A stretch of DNA of 64,000 nucleotides from CAZKYX01 sp964557125 (GTDB taxonomy: Bacteria; Patescibacteriota; Microgenomatia; Levybacterales; GWA1-39-11), in contig CAZKYX010000002.1 in the NCBI GenBank assembly GCA_964557125.1, forward strand, positions 1-64,000. The letters are read 5' to 3'. The position numbers were made by a program, and so were the translations under genes. Shown one piece after another: positions 43,901-53,450 of this stretch. Each line of letters starts with the position of its first letter. Positions within the stretch are counted from its first letter, which is position 1. The notes beneath the pieces are model-generated. The model was not told where the DNA came from. It saw nothing but the letters and a program-made list of their open reading frames with translations, and searched no databases.

Positions 43901-46900
43901 ATCAGGTCGCCTGAACCATTGGGCGTAATAGTTAGAGGTAGATTTGTGCCCGTTGTAAGGACTGCTGCAGCATTTGAGAATGTTGTTGTTGCTCCTGCAA
44001 CAGTCAAGTCACCGCCTGCTGTTAGTAGTCCTGTACCTGTTGTAATTGGTCTATTGGTAGTGGTATTGATTGAAAGGGTTGATGCGTGTGTTAAATTGAG
44101 AATTGGACTGGCACCGGTAAGACTAATTGTGGTTGAAGCAAGTGAGGTTGTTGAACCATTTACGGTAAGATTTCCACCTAGGGTTGTAAGTCCTGTACCT
44201 GTTGTAATTGGTCTATTGGTAGTGGTATTGATTGAAAGGGTTGATGCGTGTGTAAGGTCAATTGTTGGACTGTTTCCTGTCAGATTAATAACTGTTGAAG
44301 CAAGAGTTGTCGTCGAGCCATTTACTGAAAGGTTGCCGCCGGTAGTCAAAAGGCCTGTACCCGTCGTTATTGGCCTATTAGTAATCGTGTTAAAGTTAAG
44401 TGTACCTGCAACAGCTGTATCAATTATTTGGCTTGCACCGGTAAATTGGATAACCTGGCTTGCAAGCTGAGTTACACCCGTAGTGCTCCCTCCAATTGTT
44501 AGGGTATTATTTCTGACAGATTGTATGCTCCCATTTCCTGACAGGTAAATTCCCTTATTTATATCGGTACCTGAAGTTGCAGAGACTGATGCTACAGGTG
44601 TAGCTGTACCATTTATATTGAGAACTGCGAATTTTGCAGAGCTTGAAGATGTGCTTCCAACAAGCAAATCTAAGGTATCGTTAATTGGTGATAATGCTCC
44701 GGATGAAAGCCTCCAATTTGAACCTGCTACACCACCTCCGCATGCACCCCAAGAAGCAGTCGCACCACCGATTAGACATTGTCCTGTGCCCGTTGATGCT
44801 GAAAGGGTAATTGGACCGCTTGCAAGAGTAAGACCGGTAAGACCTGATGCAACTCCTGCAGAGGAAAGATTGATGTTGCCTGCAACATTAAATGCATCAT
44901 CCGTTTTGAGTGTGTCGCTTGCGGACCTGTAAAGCGTGACACCATTTGCATCAGTGCCGAACTGAATACCTGCAGCAGTCGTATTTATCTCATCCCAAGT
45001 CCCATCGCAGTCAAAACAAATTCCGTAGTTATTGTCTGCACCTTGTGGGACATCAAGGTATATCGAATATTGGGAAGTTGTCCCCGTTGTATTTGCAAAT
45101 CCTTCCCACTGGACATTAAGACCATAAGAATTGACGACGGGTGAGCCTCCGAGTATGAAAGGTGCATCTGGGAGAGCATATAGAGCAGACATATTTACGG
45201 TCGTGCTTGTAGCTGCGGTTGTCCAGAAAGATGTTTCACCAACAATACTTTTTTCTACAATCGTGCCTCCAGAGCCATCACTACTAGCAGAAGCAAACCC
45301 ATAAATAGCTGTAAGATTTCTGGATCCACTTAAGTCTTCAGCTCCGACCGCTGATGAGTAAATCCCATATAGTCTTTCAGTTCCTGAAGATGATGTGGTT
45401 GAGACAGCATTTTTAATTCCATAACCATTTCTATTAGTACTGCTGCCTGTAAGACTAAGTCCATTTTTGATACCAAAAAACGTGCCCTCATAGGATCCGC
45501 TGGTGTTATTGGATAAGTCAATGCCTGAAAATTCACCGTAGTCGTCTGTTGGTGTATGAGTAAGGTTAAGGTCAAGCAATTGGCCATATGTATCATTAGT
45601 AGTAATAGCAGTAGTGATATCTACTGCTTCTCCTGTAGTAAGAGAATTTGCTGCCAGTGATAATACCGTACCGGTTGTTGATGTGCTTGGGATACTGACA
45701 GTTCCTATGCCATCTTTGGGAAGAAGTATAATATCTCCTGTTGTTGTGCCCCCCAATGTTAGTGCATTAAAGTCAGTCGATTGGACCGCTCTTCCTACAC
45801 CTTCAAGTGTGAGATTTCCTGAAATTGTTGCAAAACCTCCAGCGCTCAAATTGTCATCTGTTCTTAGTGTGTCATTGGCTGCTCTATATAAATTAACCCC
45901 ATTTGCATCAGTGCCGAATTGTATTCCTGAACCAACTGTATTTTGGTCCCAAGACCCATCACAGTCGAAGCATAGTCCATAATTATTATCTGCACCCGTT
46001 TGGGGTTCTAGGTAAATACCAAAAGCTGTTGAATTCCCAGTTGTTGAAGTATTAGGTTCAGAGATCATTAATCCGTAAAGTCCAATTGTTCCACCAGTTG
46101 TAAGCGAACCCTCGACAAATGCTTGGAGACCTATCACGTCAATTGTTGCTCCAGTATTATCGCTATCAGTACTATATGCAGAGTGAAAATAACCACCCGT
46201 AAGGTATATATTTGCATTTGTGTCACCTCCTCCATTTGCTAATACAGCAGAATATATTCCCGTTGCACTTCTTTCACCTGTTGATATGCTATTTGTAATA
46301 TCAAGAGTTGAAGATATGCCGTTAAGGTTATCACCCAAGTTAGAAGAGTTTTGTATGTAATTTTGTATACCAATTATATCTTTGTTGCTTGCATTGGAGG
46401 TTACATTCAGCCGGTTATTTATTCCCAAAACATCACTATTGGCAATTGTTCCGCTATCATTAGTAGTTAGGTTAAAGCTGCTGAAAAGATCATTTGTTGT
46501 TGTTGGGGAGTGGGTAATGTTAATATCCATCGCGCTTGTATAACCTCCTGTCGTTGGTGAGAATGTACCAGATAAATCAAGAATCTTTCCTGTTTTGAAA
46601 TTTGCTCCCTGGATAGATAGAGCTGCTCCAGAGCTGGCATAATAATCAATAAATGTAGAACCTGAAATATAAAGATTATTGTCTAGTGTCGCATCTCCTG
46701 AGACAGACAATACATTAGTGGCAAGACTTGGTGCATTGACACCTGACGTTTCAATAACTGATAGAGTATCGTCTGTACTTGTAATATATGCAAAATTCTT
46801 ATTGATAAATACTTGATGAACTTCATTCATATTTATTGCACCTACACCATTTTTTATAACAGCAGCTTCAGTTGGCGATACTGGATCTGATATATCTATA

Positions 46901-49900
46901 AGAGTCAATGAATCGTCTTGGGTACTAGCTACATATGCATACTTTCCGGATACATAGACTTCATCGGGTGAATTTAGCTCTGTTGCTCCAATACCGTCAG
47001 TGATGGTTCCAATTTCCATTGGCGAAACTGGATTTGATATATCTATGATAGAAAGTGAGTTTTCGCCAGTCACATACGCATAGTCATCTTCTACATATAC
47101 AGAAATAGCACCATCCAGTTTAGTAGCTCCGACACCGTCTTTAATTGTACTAAGTATATTTGGAGAGGCTGGATTGGTTACATCTATTATACTTAAAGAA
47201 TCATCTATTAAACTTGTTACGTATATATATCCGTTGGCAAAGTATAATCCATATGCTGCGTCTAATTCGGATGAAGTCAAAGTTCCAACCTCAGTTGGTG
47301 ATGATGGGTTGGTCACATCAAATATTGATAAAGCATCTTCGTTATCACTTGTTACATACGCATAACCGTTGTTAACAAATACTTTTCTGGCTCCATAAAG
47401 TTTTGTTGCTCCAATACCATCTTTTATGGTACCTACTTCCGTTGGTGACGTCGGATCGGAGACATCAAATATAGACAGAGCAGCATCTTCATAACTCACA
47501 ACATATGCATACTTTCCGACAACGAATACACCTGTTGGTTGATCAAGTTCTGTGGCTCCGGCACCATCTGTTATTGTTCCAATTTCAGTAGGGGATGTAG
47601 GATCTGATATATCTATAATTGATAGAGAATCTTCGCCAGTCACATATGCATAGCTTCGAGATATATAAACATCTTGTATTCCAGATAGTTTTGTTGCTCC
47701 CGCTCCTTCGGTTATGGTACCAACTTGAGATAGGTGAGGTGTTATTAATAAACCGCCACCAGCTATTGTAAGCTTTTTTGTAGGATTGATTGTGCCAATT
47801 CCGATATTTCCTCCTGATCCATTTTGAGGCATGACAATGAGATTGCCACTGATAGACGCAATGGCTGGACCTGTACCGTTCATATTTAGCACTGCAAATT
47901 TGGCGCTGGTAGTTGACTGTGCGCCAAGCAGAAAGTCTTGTGTTATATTCCCAGGTACAATTGCGCCTAAATTAGTTGTAAATGGTGAGTCTGTCCCCCC
48001 AGCAGAGCATGATCCCCAAGTGGGAGTTGTCCCTCCCAAAAGACATTGCGTACCTGTCCCGGCCGCCGCTTGATATACCTGTCCTGAGGCATTAGCGTAG
48101 ATAATTCCACCGCTTTGCCCAGTAAAGGAGGATACATTTAATATTGAGCTAACCGTAACGTTTTCAGCAGTAAGAGTGCCGGCATTATCAAGCGTGACAG
48201 ATCCAAGTATTGAGCCATTGGTAGTTCTGCTGAGCGTTGTCGAGGTATTGCCACTTGAAAGGGTGAAATAATCAGTTGCATCAGCGGTATTTGTGACTCT
48301 TAATGTGCCATTAACATCAAGCGTTGAGAGTGGAGAGCTGGTATTAATTCCAACATAACCTCCCGCATTGCGAGGGAGAAGTGCTATGTTACCAGTGGTG
48401 CTTCCTCCAAGACTAAGTGTGTTGTTTCGGGTCGTTTGAAGAGAGCCATCCCCTCCAAGAACTAATGCTTGTCCACCAGCATTTTGTGCTGAAACTGATG
48501 CAGTGGGTACTGTAGAACCGTTAATGTTGAGCACTGCAAATTTGGCACTTGTTGTTGCCTGAGAACCGAGAAGAAAATCTACCGTGGAATTAACTGGGAC
48601 GATTGTGCCGGAAAGTACTTGGAAAGGTGAATTTGGTCCACTGGCACCGCAGCCGGTACAACCGGATGTAACGTTAAGCGTTGCAAAGGTTCCATTCCCA
48701 CTCGAATCGATTATGGTAGAGCCTCCAACGAGAAGACCACCTGAAACCAAATTGAAAGAATCACCACTTGAAAGATCAATCCTGTTGGCAGCTCCTCTAA
48801 AAAGCTGTGCGTCACCACCTAGTACTATCCCTCCCGTTGAGCCTGTAATGGGGAGCTGAAATTGTCCCGCTTGAGTAAGTCTTGAGAGCTCAGTTGATAC
48901 ATTTTGAAATATAAAGTCAGCGTTGCTGGCACCCATTGTTTGAAAGGTAAGAGAGGTAATACCGCTGGTTTTTTGATTTTGAACAAGATAGGGGTCAACA
49001 ATATCAGCAGTTATTTTTCCGCCACCATTAGCTCCAACTATCAAATTGCCATTATTATCAATTCGAAGAACCGTTCTTCCGGCTTGGCTTGCTACAATAA
49101 TGTCACCAATGCCTGCATTATCAACAAGAAGAGAGGCAAATGAAGAGCGTGCAGAAATTGAGGCAGTTCCCGTCGTGCCCGTCAGTCCTCTTACATCAAG
49201 TGCCAACTTAGTAAAGGGGGATGAGGTATTAATACCAATTCTTCCGTCATTGGCAATAAAGAGGCGAGAGATTAGTCCGGCATCCCCTTGACCTGTGGAA
49301 GCGGTTTGGAAATTAAGGCTTCCCCCATTGAGAACATTAAATAGAGCAGAAGGGGCAGAGCCTGTTGGCACTTGAAGAGAAAGATTGCCGGAAAATGAGG
49401 CTGTAGGGGTTCCTCCTGTGTTAATTCCAGTAAAGGCAATTTTGGCTGTTGAGGTAGCAACACCTCCTATTAGCAAATCAAGTGTGTCATTGATAGGGGA
49501 TAGTGCACCATTGGTAAGTCTGAAAAAGCTACTTCCACCGCTGCCGCTTCCCATTTGGGTCCAAGATGTACCGTTGCAGTAGTAGTAGGTATTTGCGGGC
49601 CCGTCATAATACATTCTTCCGGCAGTTGCAACAGCACAGGCTCCGGCATCTGATTGGATGGATGGACCAAGTGATAAAGTTGATGAAATAGAGGCTGTTC
49701 CAGCTACATCAAGGGTAAAGTTGGCTGTTCTTTTACCGATAGCTACATTTCCATTGGTATCAATTACAAATTTTGTTGTTCCGCCTTGGCTAGCAGTAAA
49801 GATATCTCCCCCCACACTTTGATTGTTAACGATAAATGCGGCTGTTGCTGATTCTGAGGCCAATACAGCAAATTTGTCATCAATTTCTACAGCTCCTTGG

Positions 49901-51714
49901 CTGATGTTGCCAGTCGTACCAAGATTTATCAGCGGCTTTTCAAGATCAATTTTTCCCAGCCCATCAGGTATTAGGATAATATTTCCACCAGATGATGAAT
50001 TAGTTGCCAAGACAAGCGGTTGTCCGGACAGCTTAAATTGACCTCCTGATGCGGTAAAAGTAGGAGCAGCACTTCCGCCGATTGTAAGATTTCCTGATGC
50101 ATCTAAGGCCAAAACAACATTGGTGGTTGCAGCGGTTCCAGTAATAGGCGGAAGGCCTTGTAAGAATTCTGAGTTGGTAGCATAGGCAACTGTTGCTATT
50201 CTTTGCCGAGGGGTTAGCTCAGGTGTTGAGGCTATAGTAACACCAAGCCATGTATTTATGTTGTCAGAGAATACCGTTGTTGGGATAACCGTACCATTTC
50301 CAAGAATTACTGAGAATATACCGTCTTGATCTGGTGTAACACTGGTGAGTACCTCCTGCCAGAGGAGTGCGGCTCCAGATGCGGAAGCATCATCGTAAAT
50401 AGCAAAACGAATATTTGTCGAAGTTGTTATAGGATTGTCTAAGTTATCAGTAAGCCTTCCTTGAAATGACAAAACACGAGGTGGAGCAACAGGTGCAGCG
50501 AAAGATGGCAGTATGTCTTTGTTACCAACAAGGTTTTGGTACAGTGCAATCCCCACCCCTGAGGCAAAGACTATCAATATTGCAAAATGAAGGTAGTGGG
50601 AAAATGTATAGGTATGATATTTTTTGTACCAATCTGGTCTGGTATGACGCATATGATGCCATATTCTTTTGTGAAAAGGGGAGCCTTGAAGCTGAATTGC
50701 TTGAGGTGCATAAAACTCTTTTTTAATATTGCGTATTCCAAGTAGATCGTGAAGTTTTAACTTTCTTTGAAACTCTAAGACTTTTTTTGCGTTAAGGGTT
50801 TTTTGTGCAACGTTAAGAGGTAGCGTGTTAAGCGCCTTCTTGCCAGTTATCATAAGCGCTATTGCCTGCGCTGTTTTTTCTTCAAAAAGAAGATAGGGGA
50901 GAACAAGGGTTTTTTGAAGGAGTCTAAGGGGGGCAAATTTTGAATAAGAGATACTGACTGGTTCATTTACCGCTGCTGTTTTTGTTTTGATGTCAGATAG
51001 CGCTATGGTTGGCTCAACAGCTTCAAGTTTTGCTTCAACTGAGGACAGTATTATTTCTTGTGGAGAAATGAGATTTTGCTTGGTAGCAAATTCCAGATAT
51101 CGTCTGAGAGAGGAGAGCTTGCGATTGATGGTTCTTGGAGCAGCTCCTTGGATATCAAGAAGTCTTTTTTTGTAACCATCCAATACCTCTTGGTTAATAT
51201 GATAAAAATTTGCCTGCTTTGTTAATGGATTTTCAAGAGTTGGTAGGACTGCGGTTTCAAACCATCTGGCAAAATTTTGTATGTCATTGATATAGTTCTT
51301 TATAGTTAGATGCGATGAGCCAAAGACATAGAGGTAGTCTTTAAAATCTTGGATATGCCAGAGATCGGGTTGTAGGTTGTAGGTTGTAGGTTGTAGCAAG
51401 AAGGGATTTGCTTCAATTACCTTTTCTTTCACAAGCATTGTGCTCAGTTTGCGAATGGAGGATATGTGTCGGTTGATTGAACGTAGCGATATGCCTTCTT
51501 GCACAACTCCGTATTTGATAGCCCCACCTTGTGTCTGCTTGTAGAGCTGAATAGTATCCTCTGAAATGTCGGTTGGGCTAATTGTTCTTCCAGTTGTCCT
51601 TTCAAACCACTGAATAAAATGGCGAATATCAGAAAGATAATTTTTTAAGGTGATTGGTGATACCTTTTTCTTTTCTGAAAGTAGTTGTGATTTAAAGAAT
51701 TCTAGTAGTTCCAT
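40903..51714 (-). CDS. giant surface protein with two recombinase core-binding domains as cytoplasmic head
   Basis: A 3603-aa single-pass protein. Residues 1-105 and about 118-235 are each a SAM-like core-binding domain of tyrosine recombinases (ITLKNYLSDIRHFIQWFERTTG, SINRHISSIRKL; LTIKNYINDIQNFARWFETAV, TINRKLSSLRRYLEFA). No catalytic domain follows. After a linker, a helix at about 374-394 (FAILIVFASGVGIALYQ) leads outside: a VLSFQGRLTDNLDNPI domain (about 412-530), then thousands of residues of Ser/Thr/Gly-rich repeats (FAVLNINGS, NTLSLGGSTTGN, VGINTSSP), a run of LVIVD-type units (about 1325-1665, YVTGEDSLSIIDISDPTSP), and a C-terminal domain. A ggttgtag repeat interrupts the two head domains (LLQPTTYNLQPDLW). 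Probably a long cell-surface fibre. Confidence 0.85.
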   Translation of the reverse strand: MELLEFFKSQLLSEKKKVSPITLKNYLSDIRHFIQWFERTTGRTISPTDISEDTIQLYKQTQGGAIKYGVVQEGISLRSINRHISSIRKLSTMLVKEKVIEANPFLLQPTTYNLQPDLWHIQDFKDYLYVFGSSHLTIKNYINDIQNFARWFETAVLPTLENPLTKQANFYHINQEVLDGYKKRLLDIQGAAPRTINRKLSSLRRYLEFATKQNLISPQEIILSSVEAKLEAVEPTIALSDIKTKTAAVNEPVSISYSKFAPLRLLQKTLVLPYLLFEEKTAQAIALMITGKKALNTLPLNVAQKTLNAKKVLEFQRKLKLHDLLGIRNIKKEFYAPQAIQLQGSPFHKRIWHHMRHTRPDWYKKYHTYTFSHYLHFAILIVFASGVGIALYQNLVGNKDILPSFAAPVAPPRVLSFQGRLTDNLDNPITTSTNIRFAIYDDASASGAALLWQEVLTSVTPDQDGIFSVILGNGTVIPTTVFSDNINTWLGVTIASTPELTPRQRIATVAYATNSEFLQGLPPITGTAATTNVVLALDASGNLTIGGSAAPTFTASGGQFKLSGQPLVLATNSSSGGNIILIPDGLGKIDLEKPLINLGTTGNISQGAVEIDDKFAVLASESATAAFIVNNQSVGGDIFTASQGGTTKFVIDTNGNVAIGKRTANFTLDVAGTASISSTLSLGPSIQSDAGACAVATAGRMYYDGPANTYYYCNGTSWTQMGSGSGGSSFFRLTNGALSPINDTLDLLIGGVATSTAKIAFTGINTGGTPTASFSGNLSLQVPTGSAPSALFNVLNGGSLNFQTASTGQGDAGLISRLFIANDGRIGINTSSPFTKLALDVRGLTGTTGTASISARSSFASLLVDNAGIGDIIVASQAGRTVLRIDNNGNLIVGANGGGKITADIVDPYLVQNQKTSGITSLTFQTMGASNADFIFQNVSTELSRLTQAGQFQLPITGSTGGIVLGGDAQLFRGAANRIDLSSGDSFNLVSGGLLVGGSTIIDSSGNGTFATLNVTSGCTGCGASGPNSPFQVLSGTIVPVNSTVDFLLGSQATTSAKFAVLNINGSTVPTASVSAQNAGGQALVLGGDGSLQTTRNNTLSLGGSTTGNIALLPRNAGGYVGINTSSPLSTLDVNGTLRVTNTADATDYFTLSSGNTSTTLSRTTNGSILGSVTLDNAGTLTAENVTVSSILNVSSFTGQSGGIIYANASGQVYQAAAGTGTQCLLGGTTPTWGSCSAGGTDSPFTTNLGAIVPGNITQDFLLGAQSTTSAKFAVLNMNGTGPAIASISGNLIVMPQNGSGGNIGIGTINPTKKLTIAGGGLLITPHLSQVGTITEGAGATKLSGIQDVYISRSYAYVTGEDSLSIIDISDPTSPTEIGTITDGAGATELDQPTGVFVVGKYAYVVSYEDAALSIFDVSDPTSPTEVGTIKDGIGATKLYGARKVFVNNGYAYVTSDNEDALSIFDVTNPSSPTEVGTLTSSELDAAYGLYFANGYIYVTSLIDDSLSIIDVTNPASPNILSTIKDGVGATKLDGAISVYVEDDYAYVTGENSLSIIDISNPVSPMEIGTITDGIGATELNSPDEVYVSGKYAYVASTQDDSLTLIDISDPVSPTEAAVIKNGVGAINMNEVHQVFINKNFAYITSTDDTLSVIETSGVNAPSLATNVLSVSGDATLDNNLYISGSTFIDYYASSGAALSIQGANFKTGKILDLSGTFSPTTGGYTSAMDINITHSPTTTNDLFSSFNLTTNDSGTIANSDVLGINNRLNVTSNASNKDIIGIQNYIQNSSNLGDNLNGISSTLDITNSISTGERSATGIYSAVLANGGGDTNANIYLTGGYFHSAYSTDSDNTGATIDVIGLQAFVEGSLTTGGTIGLYGLMISEPNTSTTGNSTAFGIYLEPQTGADNNYGLCFDCDGSWDQNTVGSGIQFGTDANGVNLYRAANDTLRTDDNLSAGGFATISGNLTLEGVGRAVQSTDFNALTLGGTTTGDIILLPKDGIGTVSIPSTSTTGTVLSLAANSLTTGEAVDITTAITTNDTYGQLLDLNLTHTPTDDYGEFSGIDLSNNTSGSYEGTFFGIKNGLSLTGSSTNRNGYGIKNAVSTTSSSGTERLYGIYSSAVGAEDLSGSRNLTAIYGFASASSDGSGGTIVEKSIVGETSFWTTAATSTTVNMSALYALPDAPFILGGSPVVNSYGLNVQWEGFANTTGTTSQYSIYLDVPQGADNNYGICFDCDGTWDEINTTAAGIQFGTDANGVTLYRSASDTLKTDDAFNVAGNINLSSAGVASGLTGLTLASGPITLSASTGTGQCLIGGATASWGACGGGVAGSNWRLSSGALSPINDTLDLLVGSTSSSSAKFAVLNINGTATPVASVSATSGTDINKGIYLSGNGSIQSVRNNTLTIGGSTTGVTQLASQVIQFTGASQIIDTAVAGTLNFNTITNRPITTGTGLLTTGGNLSVNGSTTTLASTVINLTGNSPTIDLTHASTLSINTTTNRPITTGTGLTTLGGNLTVNGSTTSLASTTISLTGASPILNLTHASTLSINTTTNRPITTGTGLLTAGGDLTVAGATTTFSNAAAVLTTGTNLPLTITPNGSGDLILSSDFDTGVYVGASTNTPAALSVTGGIGSNAGFIINRVGLNNDIIAASSAGVTRFVVKNDGTASSAAGFAVDAAAGLQSTRNQTLVLGGSSTGDINIVPRNGSGVLNLQLSSTNGLRMNGTFGAAVTGGNTCISDVVNGIVTGTVACAGGGGGSSNWRITTNTGALSPINNTLDILIGAQATSSAKFSVLNINGSASPFASVSATLASGGSGNGISIGGDGTLQTVRNNTLVLGGTTTGDIWFKPANNLGSLFLTSNGKVNIGTLQSPTGSIFGGKLNVFSNDAGPVASFSGRTSYAALVVDQASGSGDLIAASRSGQNVFRVFNDGTVDVGPAATGKLNAGTVDPPYTIDGQGYATYMPSMVGVKEEYTGKVVLGYDNSVGGYAYKLDFNHFEYQSGHWVFNRIIDPDISNVSVLLSPNSQAKTWYKKDGANRTITLFADRPVEISYRLTAPRFDHDKWKTYTGVIKGHIAPPPTVNGSSANDNNIGADPYYNTLTINRESGQWVLKDVNNNNVNQMEAYGKVFVAQIKSGLVNTRELITDTFQASTASISTLTGNSFNFASGTISSLNSSMSNLGNATASSLNISTENISIAGISLKNYINQTVTQLLASGNFTSPVADSEQIRTNIISPTGNNGTIALNIESNNIKLKNTTTGKVVAQINDNGDASFSGTLSSEVALFESASISGSLATGSLTTNDATISGTLYANNIDGLDTRIANQLQNQQQASLSGNLASGNVDSLHVGNLTADYGIFEQGIVALGPATFTSLTAMEQISIGDSFVIGDNAINTLGADLEIQPLRQGGVNFLAGLVKIDTNGNMDIAGNLNVLGNIAAQNGVFNGILTANSIATNLISPLADNALVIARSPNSVIASGSAAISSDNLLDVRGSLSASGSGTFAKLNFNIVGQAHATSDLEATATGSAGFATLKKNKPELTIYNPNVTEDSLIYITPFGDTQNKVLYLLRQVPDSEFESGSFTVGVSGPVINKDIQFNYLIVN
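51368..51397. repeat. ggttgtag word repeat inside the giant gene
   Basis: Four tandem ggttgtag-type units translated as LQPTTYNLQP between the two recombinase-like head domains; related to 17211-17268. Confidence 0.75.
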
Positions 51715-52472
51715 GGGCAGTTATAGTATTAGTGTGAAAAGTGTTTTTGAGAGTTTTCATCTCCCGTGAAAAAGTTAACAAAAATGGGTGCGGTGGTATT
51801 CCCGAAAAAATAGTACTTAGCCTCAAAATTATACTGATTATATCGATTATACATAGCCTCATTCCAGATTAAAGAATATTTATTATGATGTCAAGGGCCT
51901 AGAGTAGTTAGATGATACTCATTGATATGCTTAGTACTATTCATGAAAAAATATAGGCCAAAATATGCTCAATTTTCCCAATGTAAAAATATATTTAGTG
52001 ACTTTCCACGGCTTTCGGGAATAAATATGTCAGATTACGGTAATTCGGGGATACTATATCAAACTATAAAATAGTATCTTTTTTGGGGCTGATATAGTTA
52101 GACCTAATCATACAATATCAAGCGTTAATTAGGTGTAATTGCCATCAAATTCTGTAAATTGTTTTCACAGAGCAGGCTGAATGTCGATAAAAAAATAACT
52201 ATTGGTTTTTGTGATGTCTTGTTATGAAAAGAAAACCGTCCATATTTAATAAATATCGGCCTTTATTTATCAGTAGCCATTTGTGAGTGATTTTAATTGG
52301 CATATATGCTTTGGACTGCTATAACAATCTAATCGCGGATATTTACTGAGAGAGACTGAAAAAGTGTAGAACTATAGTAAATATATTTATCTTTTTAGGG
52401 GTTTTGTATATACGATACATACAAAAATAACTTAGTTACTATGAGTTAACAAAATGTGGTAATTGATAGGAG
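51715..52472. promoter_or_regulatory. long control region upstream of the giant surface gene
   Basis: These 758 AT-rich bases hold no gene. A minus-strand promoter TTGACA-17-TAATCT is at 51866-51894. Downstream of it three TATAAT boxes stand exactly nine bases apart (51828-51851). Two inverted-repeat pairs (AATAGTACTTAGC near 51809 with its near-complement near 51934; TATTCCCGAAA near 51798 with TTTCGGGAATA near 52012) enclose this segment. Two copies of a gattag…tatatca…cc element are at about 52088-52115 and 52310-52337; a third is upstream of the 52473-53450 gene. Confidence 0.5.
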
Positions 52473-53450
52473 TTAGATTTTTCTCTTAACTTTGAGATAG
52501 ATGCTGATACCTACAAATATCAAGATGATAAGCACAAAATAGAGATACGTTGGAAAGGCAAAAAATGAAGTTGAGGCTGTAGTTGTACTGTTTTCATCGA
52601 GTTGAATAGCAACGGTTGCTTTATAGTACCCAAGCAGGAAATTCTCAGGCCAGAAGACGATTGGATTGGCTACTTTTACTTTTGCAACTTCTGAAAGATA
52701 TTTTTCATTTGTACCTACCTGATTTGCATCAACAAGATATCTTTCCGAATTGGCAAGTACATACTGTGGAAGAATTTTTATGTTCGCTATCTTTTTACCA
52801 AATAGATTTTTTATAGTTATTGAACCTGTTGGGACAATCAGATGTGGGCTATCATTTTGCAAAAGTAGGTTGAAAGGTACTGGTCCTGAAGAAAAGAAAG
52901 GTTTTGTTTTGAATTCTGAAATAATGCCGCTTGAGGATAGCTTGGGTCCAATTGAGACGAGAATATTTGTTCCAATGCCTGCAGGTATTTGACTTGCATT
53001 CGTATCGCTGAGCTCAATACCTTCAGAAAGAAATACAAGTGAAAAGTAATAATCGCCAGCAGGATCTCCTTTGTCCAAATTTATATTTATCGTAAGGTCT
53101 CGAGTTTCATTTGGGGCCAAGGTAAGCCTATTAATTTTTTTCCCGTTATCGAGTATTTGAATCTTTCTTTTAATAGCTTGAGGTAGACTATCTTCATTGT
53201 CAGGCAAATACTCAATAGTCCCATTCTTTTCATCAGTCATTTTGATGGGTAGCAGTTGTATTTTGAGCTCAGCAGGAAGATCCTCAAAGTTTTGGATAGC
53301 TACGGTTGTTTCAGGTGAGGATGGGGGGGTAGCTTGAATTTCAATAACTGACGGGAATATACCAAGAGAGAGTGCTTCAGCACTGATAGGTTTTGTAGAC
53401 AATTTGGAAAGGAAGAGTAGTAGTATTAAGAAAATCACTAGTTTTTTCAT
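52473..53450 (-). CDS. exported DUF916/WxL-associated-like membrane protein
   Basis: A 325-aa protein: signal peptide (MKKLVIFLILLLFLSKLSTKP), two beta-sandwich domains (residues about 27-150 and 160-285, with LGIFPSVIEIQATP, RLTLAPNETRDLTININ, GDYYFSLVFLSEG and LLLQNDSPHLIVPTGSI), and a C-terminal helix with basic end (YLFVLIILIFVGISIYLKVKRKI-like). This layout and the P-x-x-E/T-x-x-v-x-i-x-N pattern resemble DUF916 proteins that hold WxL-type surface proteins. The neighbouring exported proteins at 53833 and 40903 could be partners. A TATAGT -10 box ten bases before the ATG makes it essentially leaderless. Confidence 0.75.
   Translation of the reverse strand: MKKLVIFLILLLFLSKLSTKPISAEALSLGIFPSVIEIQATPPSSPETTVAIQNFEDLPAELKIQLLPIKMTDEKNGTIEYLPDNEDSLPQAIKRKIQILDNGKKINRLTLAPNETRDLTININLDKGDPAGDYYFSLVFLSEGIELSDTNASQIPAGIGTNILVSIGPKLSSSGIISEFKTKPFFSSGPVPFNLLLQNDSPHLIVPTGSITIKNLFGKKIANIKILPQYVLANSERYLVDANQVGTNEKYLSEVAKVKVANPIVFWPENFLLGYYKATVAIQLDENSTTTASTSFFAFPTYLYFVLIILIFVGISIYLKVKRKI

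Noticed and set aside
43109..44470. 453-codon plus-strand open frame opposite the giant surface gene
   Set aside because: It mirrors the Thr/Gly/Ser-rich repeats of the real gene, has low-complexity Val/Pro-rich translation, no promoter or ribosome site, and no domain. The same holds for the other plus-strand frames across 41-51 kb.
40903..51714. Active tyrosine recombinase or integron integrase
   Set aside because: Only the core-binding domains are present; no catalytic domain with the R-H-x-x-R…Y residues follows, so it cannot recombine DNA by itself.
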